Assembly: GCA_950106755.1 (NCBI GenBank)
Contig: CATNNA010000001.1
Location: 2,418,001 to 2,482,000, forward strand
Origin: Climacium dendroides
Taxonomy: Eukaryota; Streptophyta; Bryopsida; Hypnales; Climaciaceae
Reading direction: 5' to 3'
Length of the DNA stretch: 64,000 bases
Every line of letters starts with the position of its first letter. Position 1 is the first letter of the stretch. The position numbers and the translations under genes are program-made. This document shows positions 34,999 to 48,285 of the stretch, piece after piece. The notes below the pieces were generated by a model. That model was not told the DNA's origin. It did not search any database and saw only the letters and a list, made by a program, of their open reading frames with translations.

Positions 34999-37900
34999 CA
35001 ACCGGAAGCTATGTCATACACTATCAAATTCTATAAGTATGCTCTCACACGTCACCATACTTGAACCCAAACTTGGTTGAAAATAGGTTAGAACCTGAGA
35101 AATAGGGTAAATTATACATAGTTATTGAAAATGACCAAAACCTATCGTATATATGACAAACTATAGCCCAATTGGTTCGAGGAAACCTAGGTGAGAATCA
35201 TAAGATGATTTACAGGGAGAAGTTTCAAGTTTCAAAACCATATTCCATTTTTAGTAGAAATCCCAATTGTTGGCTTGTAAGTGTTACAAACTCAAGATGG
35301 GACTATAGAAGAATCTATAGCTGAGGGAGAGTGTTCTAGGGGTGGTTTCACACTAAAAACTCATAGGCGAAATTGGCTCACCAAGATTCTTCTTCGTGTG
35401 AAAGATTCCCTGTGCATCGATAATTAAAGGAGATGGTGAAATTTGAATCTCCTATGACCATTGTGTAAGATAAGAATAAGAGCTTGCACATATTTTTTGG
35501 AATTCCATGAGAGATTCCAGAAAAAGTTTTGGAATTTTCTGACTTCGAGAAGATGCCTTTCCAAATGGTCAAACTATAAAAATTTATAATGAGAAATTCT
35601 TAGAAATTACCCGGGGTGCAGTAAAATCTCACTAAAAATTAGGATAGATTTTTTTTGTTAATAAAACGCCCCATCAAGTTTTAGGACATTTTAATAGCCA
35701 GAAGATCCAAAACTAGCAAGATCCTCCCAAGATCGGCAAATTGAAGTTTACCATAGAGTTGACCGACGTATTAGGAGCGGATGAAGTTGGAATGATGCCC
35801 AAGTTAGGTCTTTTCTTACTCCCTCATACCTACTTAAGCCTCTATGCTAGTTACTTCTCTCAAAAAAGTAAACCTCCAAAAGTTGGATTTTTTATCCTTT
35901 TTGGTTATTAAGTTGGCACTAGGATTCGTTGAGTTTTGAGCATAAAAAAAGGGATAGGGATTATTTAGGACTAAAAATGGCCTTTTAAAGCCAATGTCAC
36001 AATCCGTTTGTAATTTGGAGTGAATCTCCAAAAATTAAAATTTTGAACCAATATAGAAAGTCAAAATTGGTAGATTAGGATGAAAATCCTAAATGATAAG
36101 TTTACCATGAGAAAATTAGAGGAGGTGGGTGCCCTTGGAAGAGTATAAAAGGGCACCCCTTTTCCTTTTTTCTCACCCCTTGTAGCCATATTTTTGGCCA
36201 TGCATTTACGTTGAATTATTTATTTGGATTTTTGGCCAAGTTTATGCCAAATTGTGTATTTTGAAGCATTTTAAGCTTTTAGTTTTTTTTGTTGAACTTT
36301 GAAGGACATTGGGGTCCCTTCAAAGTTTACTAACCTTTATTGTGTTTTTGGAAGAGTTTTATGTTGATTTTGTTGAGTTTTGAAGTGTTTTATTTTAGTT
36401 TGGTACTAACTTGTACTAATCCTAGAGCCCCTCCTCTTGTGATTGGCAGTACCACTTAGGGGAGCATCTAGTGTCTAACTTCTTGTATTTATCTTGAAGT
36501 ACTAACTTGTTTTGAATATTTTTTATTATTGTACTAACACTTATAGTTTGTACTAATAAGTGTATTTTTTGTATTTAATTATTTCCTTGTCCCATTTGGG
36601 ACAACAAATGGAAAAATAACTTCAAAAATTATTCTCCACGTGGTTGAGTCGGAGCATTGATATCCCCAATTCAGCAAAGGCGGGGGTTGAGCCCTCGACT
36701 AGTTGACAGGGCAAGGGAGCTTCCCCCGATTCAACCTGGGTTGGTCTGTCAGGTGGACCTCTTCATGAGCTTTCCTGTTAGCGGATAGAACACTAAGTGG
36801 CGCATGTCGCTCCAGCTTGACAGACAACTCTTGTTAGTCCACAAATCTTCCAAAAACTTTGGTTTATTGTTAAAAAACCTATAAATTAGTATTGGGAAAG
36901 AGAGAAGTTAGTTCCAAATTAGAAAGAGGGAGAGAAAGAAGAGAAGTTATGTACGACGTCACGTTCCAAACACTCAATTCCTTATGCACCAATTAGAACT
37001 TTCAAACAACTTAGAAAATGTGAATGATGAGATTTGAGAGAAGCAAGAAGGATTAGTAGGAAGAAGAAGTAGGAAGATACACAAGAAATTCTATTAAAAA
37101 GTAGCCAAAGATTATTGGAAGAAGGATTAGTGGTGAAATAGTCAACAAAAAATACAGAATAGATGTTAGAAAATTCTCAAGTACACAAAGTCAATGGATA
37201 GAAAAGTCAAAATAGGATAGAATAGTCTTGGAGGATAAAAGGTGGAAAGAGAAGATTAAAAAGGTAGAAAATTAATAGACTTTGGCTTAGCGAAAAGCTT
37301 ATAAAAAAATATAAAAAAACTAAAAAAAAAACTTATGATTAAAAAAATTGGCTCAAATGGAGGATTTTGAAGAGGCTCAAAGGTACCACTACGATGACTG
37401 AGCCGTACCCCAAGGTATAATCCTAAACCTCTTATTTTATTTTATTTTTATGTGAAATTAGCAAAAGTAATGAAGGCCAAAATCTAGAAATATGTTAGAA
37501 TAATAAAATTCATAATCAAGTTCAATTTGAATTTAGGATCTAATAGTAGAGGTTTAGAGGTTTTCGAAAAGATAAAGTACATAGAAAACTGACTTAAAAT
37601 GAGAAAGATATTAGTACTGAAAGTTTTGAACTTGAAATGGATGAAACTTAGGAAATCTTATCCAAAAAGAACAAAAAAAGGAAACTAATATAGAATTAAA
37701 AATCCATGGGTTAAAAGTAAAAAAAATTGAATTTTAAATTTTAAATTAAGAGAAAACTGCGGATGAAGTTTGAAAAGCCGATTAGCAGTCAAACTTCATC
37801 CATCAATAACTCTTTTTAGGAAGGTTCAATTTCTAAGTGTGATATCAATCTAGAAAGCTAAAATTACTACCTATAAGAAAAAAATTGAAATTTCTAAATA

Positions 37901-39277
37901 TAGTAAATTATCAAAGTTTGTCCAATCACTCATCTATTTGTATTTTAAATTGTAATTAAGGATGTTTTGCATATATTAAATACACCTAGGCATTTAGAAA
38001 AATCCATTGCTTGCAAGGCAAATTGGACCAATGCATAGACACTCAATTAGAGTAAAACTAAAATTGAACAAGAACTTGGTTGTGTACAGTTGTTTACCAA
38101 AGGTGGGTAAATAAATGCTTACAAGGGTCGACGGGTTTTCTACCTACCTTGTTGATTTAGCACCTAATACCTCTTCTTCTACAAGACATGGTTCGGAGAA
38201 TCTAGCTTGTTTCCGAGATTGTTGTTCCAGTCCTTGCCCAAGAACTTCTTCGGCGGATTGTCTCCACCGCATTCCAATGTTCCACCCTTGCTTGCACTTT
38301 TTTTGTCATCACAAATGACTTCGCCACCACATTTTTGCCTTTGGCCATTGTCAAAGGTGGCAAGTTTGTCAAGCCACAAATTCTCTCTCATCATCTCTAG
38401 AATCTGAAGAAGGAATTTCTTCTGTTTACACCAACCAAGAAATTCAGCTAGGAAGCAGTAAATTGTATGCCTCCATTCTTTCAGTGCAAGGTTTGCGAGC
38501 AATTTGCGCCAACTTCTCTTCATTGGCAACGTTTTTAAATATGCTTCACTCATGCAACTTGCAATTTTGGCTATGGTGTTTGCATTTTGTGTTTGAAACC
38601 TAGCCCACCTCTAAATTATATCTATTTATATTTGTAGGTTAGGAAGAGGAGTTAGTACTACTTCATATTGAACCATCTCATGATCAATTTATAGTAGCGT
38701 TGTATCTGAAATTGCAACCAACACCATATTCATTATTTTGGAAGATATCCAATGAAATGGGAGATTTTAGAGTGATTGTAACCACAAACTCAAAAAAAAA
38801 TTTTATTATAAAATACCAAAAAAACAATGAAATGATAAACAAAACATGTATATAATTACAAAATTCTGGATTTATATAATAATTCCCCAATACTTAGCAT
38901 TTTATAGAAAGTAATCACTAAATATATATGTATTGGACGTTTATACTATAAACATAGAATAATCCATGTATGGAATCTGTACTTGTATCATTGAATATTT
39001 ACAAATTACATCTAATTATATAATTATTGGATATCACCTAGGTCAACAACATAGACAAATGCAAGAAAAAATAGCACAGAATTCATAGAACCAAATTTTA
39101 CTTATATCTTTGAGATGAAAGCTCACACATCACATTGTGTGAAATGTAGTCTATGAGAGTCCTTTCCGAAGAATGGAGCAGATTTTGGTTCTACAAACTT
39201 TGTGCTATTTCCATTAGAATATTTGCACAGAATTCATAAATCCAAATGTCGCAACCTAACTTTTTGATTTTTCTCTC
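34999..39277. other. Non-coding relic region with an isolated TATA box and a tRNA-like segment
   Basis: No gene recognised. TATAAAAGG at 36145 within AGAGTATAAAAGGGCACC looks like a promoter of a lost LTR or gene. At 36641-36700, TGGTTGAGTCGG and GGGTTGAGCCC resemble RNA polymerase III A and B boxes at tRNA-like spacing. 38179-38553 (-) is open for 124 codons with no motif I know. 39080-39277 belongs to the repeat array continued at 60758-61150. Confidence 0.4.
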
Positions 39278-39503
39278 TACCGTGTTTTGAAACACGGAAT
39301 CCGGATTAAGTAGACCCGGATTAGCACGGAAGGAAAGGAAAAAGTCAAGAGTTAGGAAGACTAGAAACATAAGCCCTGAATGAACCGGATTATGGAGCGA
39401 AACGGATATCAGAAACGAATCCGGTCTAGTTCCATAACCGAAGGAACGGATCCAGGATTCGCGTCCGAAAAATCAGAAAAAAATAATGATTAGGTTTTTG
39501 GGG

Positions 39504-39511
39504 TATAAAAG
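39504..39511 (+). promoter_or_regulatory. First TATA box of LTR-E/F
   Basis: TATAAAAG within GGGGTATAAAAGAGACTG, about 340 bp upstream of the coding start at 39843. Confidence 0.6.
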
Positions 39512-39842
39512 AGACTGTTTTAGGGTTTGACTGTCATTTGCACCTGGGAGCACCAGCGTATTTGGCACGCTCTCAGTGCTTTGAGTTTGTGTCTACAAAT
39601 TGAGTATGTTTGTGTGAGAATTGTGCAAGGTCTGAGAGTTGTAAGTGAGTGCGTTTGTTTTCTTTACACGGGCGCAGGGATTAGAGAGGAATTGGGTGCG
39701 CGAGCGTGGTTGAAATTGAGAGAGAGAGAGAGCACCGCGAGACTTGTGCATTGAGCGACTCGGTTGAGACCGAGGAGTGTGTGTGAGGAAATGGGACGTG
39801 CGGCTAGCAGAGAAGAAAGGTAGCGATCTAAAAGAGAAACGA

Positions 39843-40841
39843 ATGCCGTAGTTAAAGCGCGGACGAAATCAAGTACAGGCAAGCGCTCAAAGGATAGAAA
39901 TCAGAGTGAGGAAGGTGGCTCCTTTAGAGCCCAGTAGTGAGCGGGAGAGAGTAGAATTGATGGAGGACCTCTCCGCCATGGGGTGCGCAGGATTCCTGGG
40001 GAAACCCTAGGGGTTTCAGAGTGAGGCAATAGTTAGGGAGCTCATCGAAGGAGCCCGTAACCAGTTCGACAACTCTCTCAGACCGGTTCCGCTTATGTGG
40101 ATAGGGGAGATCTGGAGAAAAGTCTACAACTTGGAGGAAGGCGGCGCGGAACAAGCCAACCGGAAGGGAGACTTTGTGCGCGGAAAGTTCAGGGGAGCGG
40201 CTAACCCCAAGGACAGGTACGCCATTGAGGACTGTGTCAATGCACGGCATAGACGACTGCTTGAATTCCTGGTCCCGATCCTACATCTAGAAAAATCCAC
40301 CCGGGTGACTTCAACGCTTGGAAACGCGATCTTTGGAGCCCTGAGCGGAGAGAAATGGATGGATTGGGCGGCCTTCATTCAAACATTGGTGAATGTCTTG
40401 GTCTTAAATGTGGGAAAGAGTAGGGCTACTCCGGTATGCCCCTATCTTTTCCACCTATACAAGAATCAGAGTCTCTTGACGTTAGAGGAGAACAAGGAGT
40501 GGAGGGCTCAAATGGCTCTCCGGACGTGCAGTGGATCGGATAAAGAGTCCGAGACGGAACCGGATAGCACGGAACCAGAGGAGAAGGGTGAGAACTCTAA
40601 AAAGAGGAATTGGACAGAAGAGGAAGAGGAGGAAGAGGACATTCCTCTCAACCAAAGAAGGAAGAGGACGCCCAGTCTAAGGGGGTCTCCTTCAAGGCTT
40701 TGGAAGGACAAGGGACCGGAACCAGTGGAGCCGGTCATCCCAAAGAAGCAGGAGCTGGTGGAAGTGGTCAAGCCGAGACCCATTCCATCGTCCCAGTTGA
40801 TGGACCTGACGGGTCCATACAACGACCTAATCCGGATTCTC
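39843..40841 (+). pseudogene. LTR-E: N-terminal half of the LTR-encoded protein, up to the hAT insertion
   Basis: The start aligns with that of copy D (MP...). An amber codon lies at codon 3 (39849) and another at 40008, at the conserved Trp of LGKPxGFQ. Clear domain blocks follow: IWRKVYNLEEGG, RYAIEDCVNARHRRLLEF, TSTLGNAIFGALSGEKWMDW and TPVCPYLFHLYKNQ. An acidic/basic region and LTGPYNDLIRIL come next. The frame stops exactly at the 8-bp target duplication 40834-40841. It continues in phase at 58809 on the other side of the giant transposon (NAMRADWEV). Confidence 0.75.
40834..40841. repeat. Left 8-bp target-site duplication of the giant hAT element
   Basis: GGATTCTC, identical to 58801-58808. 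Eight-base duplications are the hAT hallmark. Confidence 0.92.
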
Positions 40842-41128
40842 CAGGGTTGTCTTGGACGTACGTCCATCACGAAATCGCGTCCAAAATCTGGACGTCCGTC
40901 GTCTAGGCGTCATGGACGCGGCCGGACTGTGGTCGGTCGGCGTCCAGCGGTTGGTCGGACGGTCGTGGGAGCGGTCGGGCGTGACGTCGCAGCGGTCGGG
41001 AGGGCGACCGACGTCGCAACGGTCGGGCAGACCGCCAGTCCACAGGTTCGGGAGTGGACGGACCGTCCGATCGAACGCCGTCCGGGGTAGATTCGGGAAG
41101 ACAAGTTTTAGGTTTGGGCGCGGATGGC
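40842..41128 (+). promoter_or_regulatory. Left terminus: TIR, subterminal GC island and gene-1 promoter
   Basis: After CAGGGTTG come repeated CGTCC/GGACG words (40855-40920) and GGTCGG/CCGACC words (40930-41030), then GTCCG-rich DNA. A TATATGAG box lies at 41129, about 210 bp before the gene-1 ATG. The terminus and the first promoter are therefore one continuous motif field. Confidence 0.7.
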
Positions 41129-41337
41129 TATATGAGGGGACGGCCAAGGCATTTTTCCTCACTTCAACTCTCCTCTTTGGGAAACAACACCACATCGGAT
41201 GTGCTACTGTTGCCTCACCGCGCTAGTTGCTCCTATGTGGTAGAGAGTTGGGGTCATACATCTTTGATTACACCGGAGGGGTTTTGAATCGGTCATTTAC
41301 ACACGGTTGAAGAGAAGAATCAAGGCATCAAGTAGCT

Positions 41338-44300
41338 ATGGAAGAAAAGGGCGGCATTAAAGGTGAAAGTAGCAAGAGATCGAAACAAAAAGGAGCTCGT
41401 CACGAGCTCCGTCTTGACATTTTAAAGGATGAGAACATTTTAGCAGAGCCTAAGTGGGAGAAGGTGGTCGATGAATACTGGACTTCTAAGTTGTGCAAGA
41501 AATATGTGAAGATGTATCACATTGGGAAGTTGTGGCCTGAAGAATTACATGCTGGTCATACTCGGGAGTTTTCTTTTAAACCCGCAAGTTGTCTCAGCCC
41601 TCATTTTGTCCATCGTTCCGTAGAGGTGTGGCGGGCTCTCTTCGGGGACAAATCGATGAGCAAGGGTAGAATTAACTACACCATAGCAAGCATGGTGTAT
41701 ACAGAATTGAAGTTGGTTTGCAAGGTGGATTGGAGTACGTACCCCGAGACAGTAGAAACACCGCTTGTGCTTCCTGATGGCTAGAAAGATATTCCCGATA
41801 CGTTTGTTTCAAAGGGACAAGTCCTTCAAATGGTTGAAGGCAATGCTACTCTACAGCACAACACGGAAGAAAAACGTGTTTCTATTCAAAACGAAGTGCA
41901 GAACATGAAAGACAAAGGGGAAAACAAGGAGGAGCGCCCCCTTGAAAGTAGCAAAATGAATGCTACATCAACGGATCTTACGAATCAATCTGACATTTCA
42001 CTTCAACCCGAAGTGGAAAATACAGAAGGTAATGGAGGAGGAAGTATGACGCTAGAACCGGATACCGTATGTAATACTACAAAAGCTTTAGTGTCTTCTT
42101 CGAAGGGTGCGGAACGAGTCGTGCTTGACACTCTACCGATGTTTCTGAGCCCTTTACCAATTGCATCAAGCGCGAAGGGAGAATCTGGTATTTTCAAGGT
42201 GCCATCTCATCCATCAAAACAAGGATCGACATTGAAGACATTGGAGTGCAAAGAAGAGGTTCCCTCAAAAGAGATGGACAGGGTAGTTGCTAGAATCACT
42301 CGTCTTCTAGACAGTGATGCCCTTATGGACATCAGTACCAGGACTACAGATGAAGAAATTAACAGAAGTCCAAGTCCAGTTTGGAGTCCAATGCATGAAG
42401 TGCCACCTTCTCAAAACATGAATGATGAGAACCTACAAAAGGCTGAAATGGACTCTCGGGAATCAGGCGTTCTTAACAATGGCGAAGAAACCCCAAAGAC
42501 GGAGGAGAATCCAATCCTAACGTTCTTGGGTCCAGAGGATCTAAAGACTTTATCGATAATGCCTCCGCTACAAGAAATAGAGCACTTACTACAATGTTCT
42601 CTTAAATGGAAGACTTTTGAAGTTCAAGAAGAAGTTCATCCTTCTGCAAATGAAGAGGGTACAACAAACAAAGGAGGCACGATAGATGAAGGGCAAACCT
42701 CAACCCCGTGCAACCGAGTATGGAAGTTCGGCGAACTGTTCAAGACTGCCTACTCTCTATCATGTACAGCTAAACTTGTAGCTGTTATGACACCTGCCCT
42801 CACACAAATAGCTGAAGAATTTATGAGCATGACACCAGAGATACTGGAGGGTGCCGTGGCCTTCAGAAAATTCATTGAATTTGCAGATAAGCTCCAAGAA
42901 GAGAAGGTGGAAAATCTCAAGGTTTTGTTTGAGCTTCAAATACAAAACGAGGAGCTCATGAAGGTCAATTATGACAAAGAAGATCATAATCGCCTGAAGG
43001 TCAAGTTCGACAAATTGGATAAGCATTGCTCTATGGTGTTCTGGGATAAAGAGAGATATGTGTTTTAGTCTTCAAAAAGAAGTTGAGACTTTAAAGCTCT
43101 CGAATGGGACGTTGGAGTCCCAAAACCAAAAGTTGGTTTTGCAATTGAAGACATCTGAGGACAATTTACAATGGCATCGGGAGATGTTGAAGACATTACA
43201 AAACGACAAGTCATCTGAACATTGCAGGGACGGAGCAAGCCTCTTGGAGGTAAGTCAACCAACTCAAGAAAGCGATCAACTTTCGCTTCCTCTTGACAAG
43301 GGCAAAGCTATGGACAAGACTGTAGAAGTCGTTATGGCCATTGAGAGCCCTAAAGTTGTGCCTCCACTCTCATTAGAAGTTGCTTGCACGCAAACGGTGA
43401 ATCATGAAGTCCAAGAATTAAGGCAACAATTGGACTTGGCAATTCAAGCAAAGAATGACGCAGAGTCTTCACTACAGAGAATGGAACACGTACAAATACT
43501 ATAATATATCCTTCCAATGAAGACCGGGGATCTACGGTGGGTGCTGTGGGCAAGGCACCTACAACAACAATCCGGTTTATGCTCTCAACTCATGAGGGGG
43601 CTCTTGAAGTATGCAATGTAGTCGGACGAATCGTTGAACAACGTGCAGTCTTCTTACTTGCGTTTGAAAGAGAAGTTCGACGTAGAATTAAAGGATCCCG
43701 AAGTATGCATTACAGTTTGGGGAAACATGGATAGAATGTTCGAGCGGTTGAATCATGGGAGAACCTATGAATCAGACAACATCAATTGGGCGTTGGAAGC
43801 GGAAGAAGGATGGGTTCCTCACAATACATTGTCTGCTCATATTGTTCAACATGAGAAGCAGCTTATACCTGGAAGTGATCCCAATGTTCCTTTGATGAAG
43901 GAAAAGTGTTCTCTTTGCCAATATCGTTTTGGGCCTGAAGGAGGTCTAACTTTGGGTCAATGTGGCCACTCTTTTCATATTCTTTGCATCCAAAGAGCAG
44001 CACAATATTCCGCCCGTTGCCCCAACTGTCGTACTCCTTTGAATGCAAGGTTTTATGAAATGCTAGGAATATTGCATTCTATGGCATCGGGTCATGAATT
44101 CAACCGGTGGAACCTTCCACTAGACCAAGCGCCACACAAATTCCAAAATCATTTGCATTGGGGAAAACCAATGGTATGGCTACCAAACGAAGGGATGCAT
44201 TCATTATACATGGATCCTCAAGACAAGGATGAGTACTTCTGGATGACGCGGGACTTGGAAGTGGAATTGCGTGCCTTCGGGATCCCGGATAACGATGCAA

Positions 44301-44974
44301 GAGAAATGTTTTGTCGTAGCATGGGGGGGCACTAGAGCATGCAACACCAAAAATTCTTCCGATTTCCTGATAAAGAATGGAAGAAAGAAGGGCCAAATGA
44401 CCCTTTTGTGGAAGTGGAGTTTGATCCTAGAGTCACAAAGTAGTACGAGGGGTACAATTTCGATTTGGTCGGGCGGGCCCGCATCTTAGTGAAGTTGGAA
44501 GAAGCAGCTAAGGTTTGTTGCATGTTGGACTTGAACACGAAAGCAATGACAGGGCATAAGATGGAAGAGATTGCTCGGGCTTTCGATAAACGGATGGATG
44601 ATATTATCACCAAGTGGAGGAAGTATCTAGGGGGCAAACCTCCAATAGCTGATAAAGGTGTACCAGCTTGGTATTACGTGCAGAGCGAAGATAAAGTCAT
44701 CCAGTACCTCGAAGACTTAGTAGATGTCGCTCTGAGGACTTTAAACGCCCATGAAGTGGAGTTGTCTCCGAAGCGGAAGAATAAACGGAGAGTTGAAGAA
44801 GAGGATGACCACTCTCCAGAAACTAAAAGACTATTTGAGAGGGTTGACATGGAAGTACAAACTGGAGAAGGACCCAGTGGTGGTGAGGCGATACCTCGTC
44901 GCAAAAGCAGAAGACTCATGGCGAAGGAGGGGACATCTCGTGCTGCAGAAGAACATAGTAGTACTGAAAACTAA
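41338..44974 (+). pseudogene. hAT cargo gene 1: CKKYV-domain, coiled-coil, RING-H2 protein (broken)
   Basis: From ATG at 41338 (MEEKGGIKGESS). The N-terminal domain has LCKKYVKMYHIGKLWP, SPHFVHRSVEVWRA and VCKVDW, shared with gene 3. A TAG at 41782 interrupts the frame, which continues in phase to about 43060 through a Ser/Thr/Glu-rich region and a coiled coil (FADKLQEEKVENLKVL). After a frameshift comes a further coiled coil (QKEVETLKLSNG), an unsettled stretch at 43500-43630, and a RING-H2 finger CSLCQYRFG...GQCGHSFHILC...CPNC (about 43905-44040). A basic C-terminus (SPKRKNKRR) follows, with further TAGs at 44333 and 44441. RING-H2 fingers are usually E3 ubiquitin ligases, so this may modify host or element proteins. 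About 1,200 residues if intact. Confidence 0.7.
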
Positions 44975-45837
44975 TAGGGAAATGTTTCATTTCCTACTCT
45001 ACATCTATTATATTAGTACTAGTAGAAAATAAATAGCTTGTGGGGATTTTAATTAGTAGTTTTCTCTACCAAAAATTATTGTACTTAGGCTATCGCGTTC
45101 ATCATAGCTTCTTCATAATGTACATCGAATCATAGGTGTATGCCACAAAAGTATGTTTTGATTTCCTTCACTTTACATGTATATCTATATATACATATTT
45201 TGTATTTGATCTCTTTCTTTATATATATAGTTTTTTTTTGGCATATAAATTGAAGAATATGTCTATTTTTTCATTTATTTATTTATTTCATTGTTTGAAT
45301 TCAATTCAATATGTTCTATTTCAGACTCAATGTTATGCCTCATTTGCTTGCTCGGCCCTGTGGGGTCGGTCGGCCCTCTGGGGTCGGTCAGCCCCCTTGG
45401 GTCGGTCGGCCCCGTCCGCTCAGTCGGACCTTTTCGTCGATCGGCCCCGTCCACCCACACCGCGCGGTCGGCACCGTCTGCTGATTTCTCACGACCGTTG
45501 TACTCGGCCTACGAACTGTGCAACGGTCAATTCTTATTTCTGAAGCAAAGTGCGGACTAGGCAGAGTATAAGAGCAAGGTTCAGGTCATTTGCAAGCACT
45601 CCTGAGAAGCTGAACGCTAAGATTCCCAAGGGCTACGAGCTGCAAATTGAAAAATTTGTATCCGTTGCTTGGTAATGTATAGTTCAGTGGACAGGGGGGC
45701 TTTGGTTTATAAGGCTTCATACACAAATTTTTTTTCGTACATGTGATTGGGTGCAGGAATGAACGTACTATGCGTTTGAAATCGAAGGCCAATATTTAAA
45801 GTTTCAAATTGGATCCGCAAGCTATTCATTTTTTAAA
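44975..45837 (+). promoter_or_regulatory. Intergenic promoter of the hAT transposase with GC island
   Basis: 45345-45490 is a CG-rich island of GGTCGGTCGGCCC and CCGTCC words set in AT-rich DNA. TATAAGAG follows at 45567, 270 bp before the transposase ATG. The motif is the same as at the element ends. The part before the island is AT-rich 3' flank of gene 1. Confidence 0.65.
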
Positions 45838-48285
45838 ATGAGTACAAATTCTCATCTTTGGTATACCATTCCATCCCCCGGCAAAGTGAAGTGTAAGGCA
45901 TGTGGGCTGGAGTTCGTAAATCGGAAATGTCGCATGTTGAGCCACTTGGGATATGAAGGCAAAAATGGCAGGCGCGACTCAGGAATAAGATTGACATCGG
46001 ATGTCAAGTCTCTTTTCCTTCGTTGTGATGGGATGTTTCCATCCAAATCAATCATTGAAAATGTAGATGGTTGGAACGCACTGATGGTTCTAGGCAATAC
46101 CTCAAACGGAAGGGAGTCGCCATGTTCAACACAAGAAGACTCGTGCACAGCACCGGAACAAACAGTTCTTTCAGCTTCAAGGGTGATTCCTAGTGCCCAT
46201 ACATCAAGTGACCAACGACCTACACCTTCTTCTGTAATTAGGCCTCAAAAACAAAGCCGATTAGCAGATGGATTTGAAGAAGCCGAAAGACGGAAGTTGA
46301 ATATGTTGTGGGCTAATGTCTTCTATTCGGCAAACATACCATTCGCAGTAGCTCGGACTGCAGCATTCAAAGAAGCCGTCATGAGAACGGCTGACTTCAA
46401 AAGGCCATATAGTCCTCCATTGTATCAAGCTCTACAAACTAAATTGCTAGACGAAGCAAAGGCAGATCTTGAGGTGAAGTTGCATAAGAGGACCGAGGAT
46501 AGTATCCGAAAGTTTGGTGCAACATTGTCTATTGACAGGTGGTCCTCGGTTACGAATCGGCCATTGGTAAATGTCATGCTTGTATCTTCCGCAGGGGAGC
46601 AATTTCTGGGATCAGTGGACACAAGTGGACATGAAAAGAATGCAGAGTACTTGGCTTCTATTTTGGATGAATTCATACAGAAGGTGGGGCCTCAAAATGT
46701 GGTGCAAATAACAACGGAAAATGCTCCTGTGAATCCCAGAGCGTGTGAGATTATAACCGACAAATATCCTCACATTTTTTTCCAAGGTTGTGTAGTTCAT
46801 GCCTTAAATTTGTTGTTGAAAGATTGGGGAAAGGAAACATGGGTGGAGACGGTAGTAACAGACGCCCAAGTGGTTCGTAAGTTCTTTAGAAAGCGACACA
46901 TGCCACTTGCAATATTCCGGAGTTACGAGAAAGAGTACAGCTTGTTGATGCCGGGGGAAACAAGATTCGCCTCCAACTACATAGTACTTCACTGATTGTT
47001 GAAGGTAAAGGGTGCTTTAAAACAGTGTGTAACAGACCCTCGTTGGCGAAAATATGCGAGGACATTGAGGAAGAAGAAGAATGGTGGCGAGGAGTCTACA
47101 AATGCAACAAAGATAATTAACGATGACCACTTTTGGAGGCGTTGCACCGATTTCATTCAGTTGCTGGACCCCGTGGTACATGGCCTATGTGATTTAGATG
47201 CAAAGACGCCATGTACAGGCAAGGTTTTGCATATTATGAGGAAAATACGGAAGCACGTGGCGGATTTGGAGAATTCACCTTTTAAACTAAGTTCGGAACT
47301 TGCAAAGCCATTGAGGGCAGCATTCCAACAGCAATGGGAAATGGTGGAGACCGATATTCAATATGCAGGAGCTCTTCTAAATCCCTACTTGCTTCACGAC
47401 AAAGAACTAGCAGATGATGATGAGGCGATTGACGCATGCAAGCGTGTCCTCATACGAATTTGTAAGCGTGGAGAGTACGTTGACGTCGTGAAAGAATTCA
47501 TGGCTTTTCGACATAAAGAACCACCTTTTCACAATATGCTAGACCCAAGCGAGTCCAAATTATCGGCACATGCTTGGTGGGATTTTGAAGGTGTTTGTGG
47601 AAAGCTCATTGCTTCGATTGCAAGGAGAATTTTAGGGCAATCGGTCTCTTCCTCTTCATGCGAGCGAAATTGGAGTAGCTATTCCTTTGTTCATAATAAG
47701 GCTCGAAACAAGTTGAAAACAAAGAGAGCCATGGATTTGGTGTATGTGTATACCAATTCCAGAGTCCTCGCTGCTTCAAAGGAGAACGATGAGAAGATGT
47801 GGTACCGCGAGAATGCGGAGTCAGAGGAATCCGAGGGGCTTATGGAGGATGACGAAAGTAGTGATCATGATGTCGAGGAAGAACATCTTCCACAGCGTGG
47901 AAATGAGGAGGTCAATGACGACAGAGGGGAATCGGAATTGGAACCAGAAACAAGTGATGACAACCTCAAATCCGATGAAGAAGAGGATCTGAACGAGGAC
48001 ACGTACGCTTTTCGTGGTAGACCGTCACAAAGACGAAATGAGTATGATGATGACATGATTGACTTGGGTACAAATAACCGAGATGAATTTGAATTTTTAG
48101 AAGACGAAGATCTACCTTCTATAGCGAGATTTGTAGATGGGAGCCAACTTCTAAACAGCCATACCGTTTTGGCAAACAAGGAAGACACCATTGTGGAAAA
48201 GGCGGTTCAGAACGGGATATCAGTTACAAGAGGCCAAACTTTACAAGCAAATGAAGTGATTGAATGTCTCCATCCATACCATTAG
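45838..48285 (+). pseudogene. hAT transposase with BED zinc finger; one internal TGA
   Basis: 815 codons in one frame with a single TGA (46993-46995, codon 386). Residues 8-40 resemble a BED finger (WYTIPSPGKVKCKACG, Cys19/Cys22, His36); a fourth ligand is not obvious. The DUF659/hAT catalytic region has Asp233 in LSIDRWSS. TTENAPVN (residues 292-299) has Glu294 where the family has Asp (TDNA). Then GCVVHALNLLLKD, and the hAT dimerisation block with AWWDFEG and Glu609 in SSSSCERNWSSY. A long acidic tail ends the protein. The enzyme should excise and insert the element with 8-bp duplications. TGA for a likely CGA Arg and the Asp-to-Glu change suggest this copy is inactive. Confidence 0.9.
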
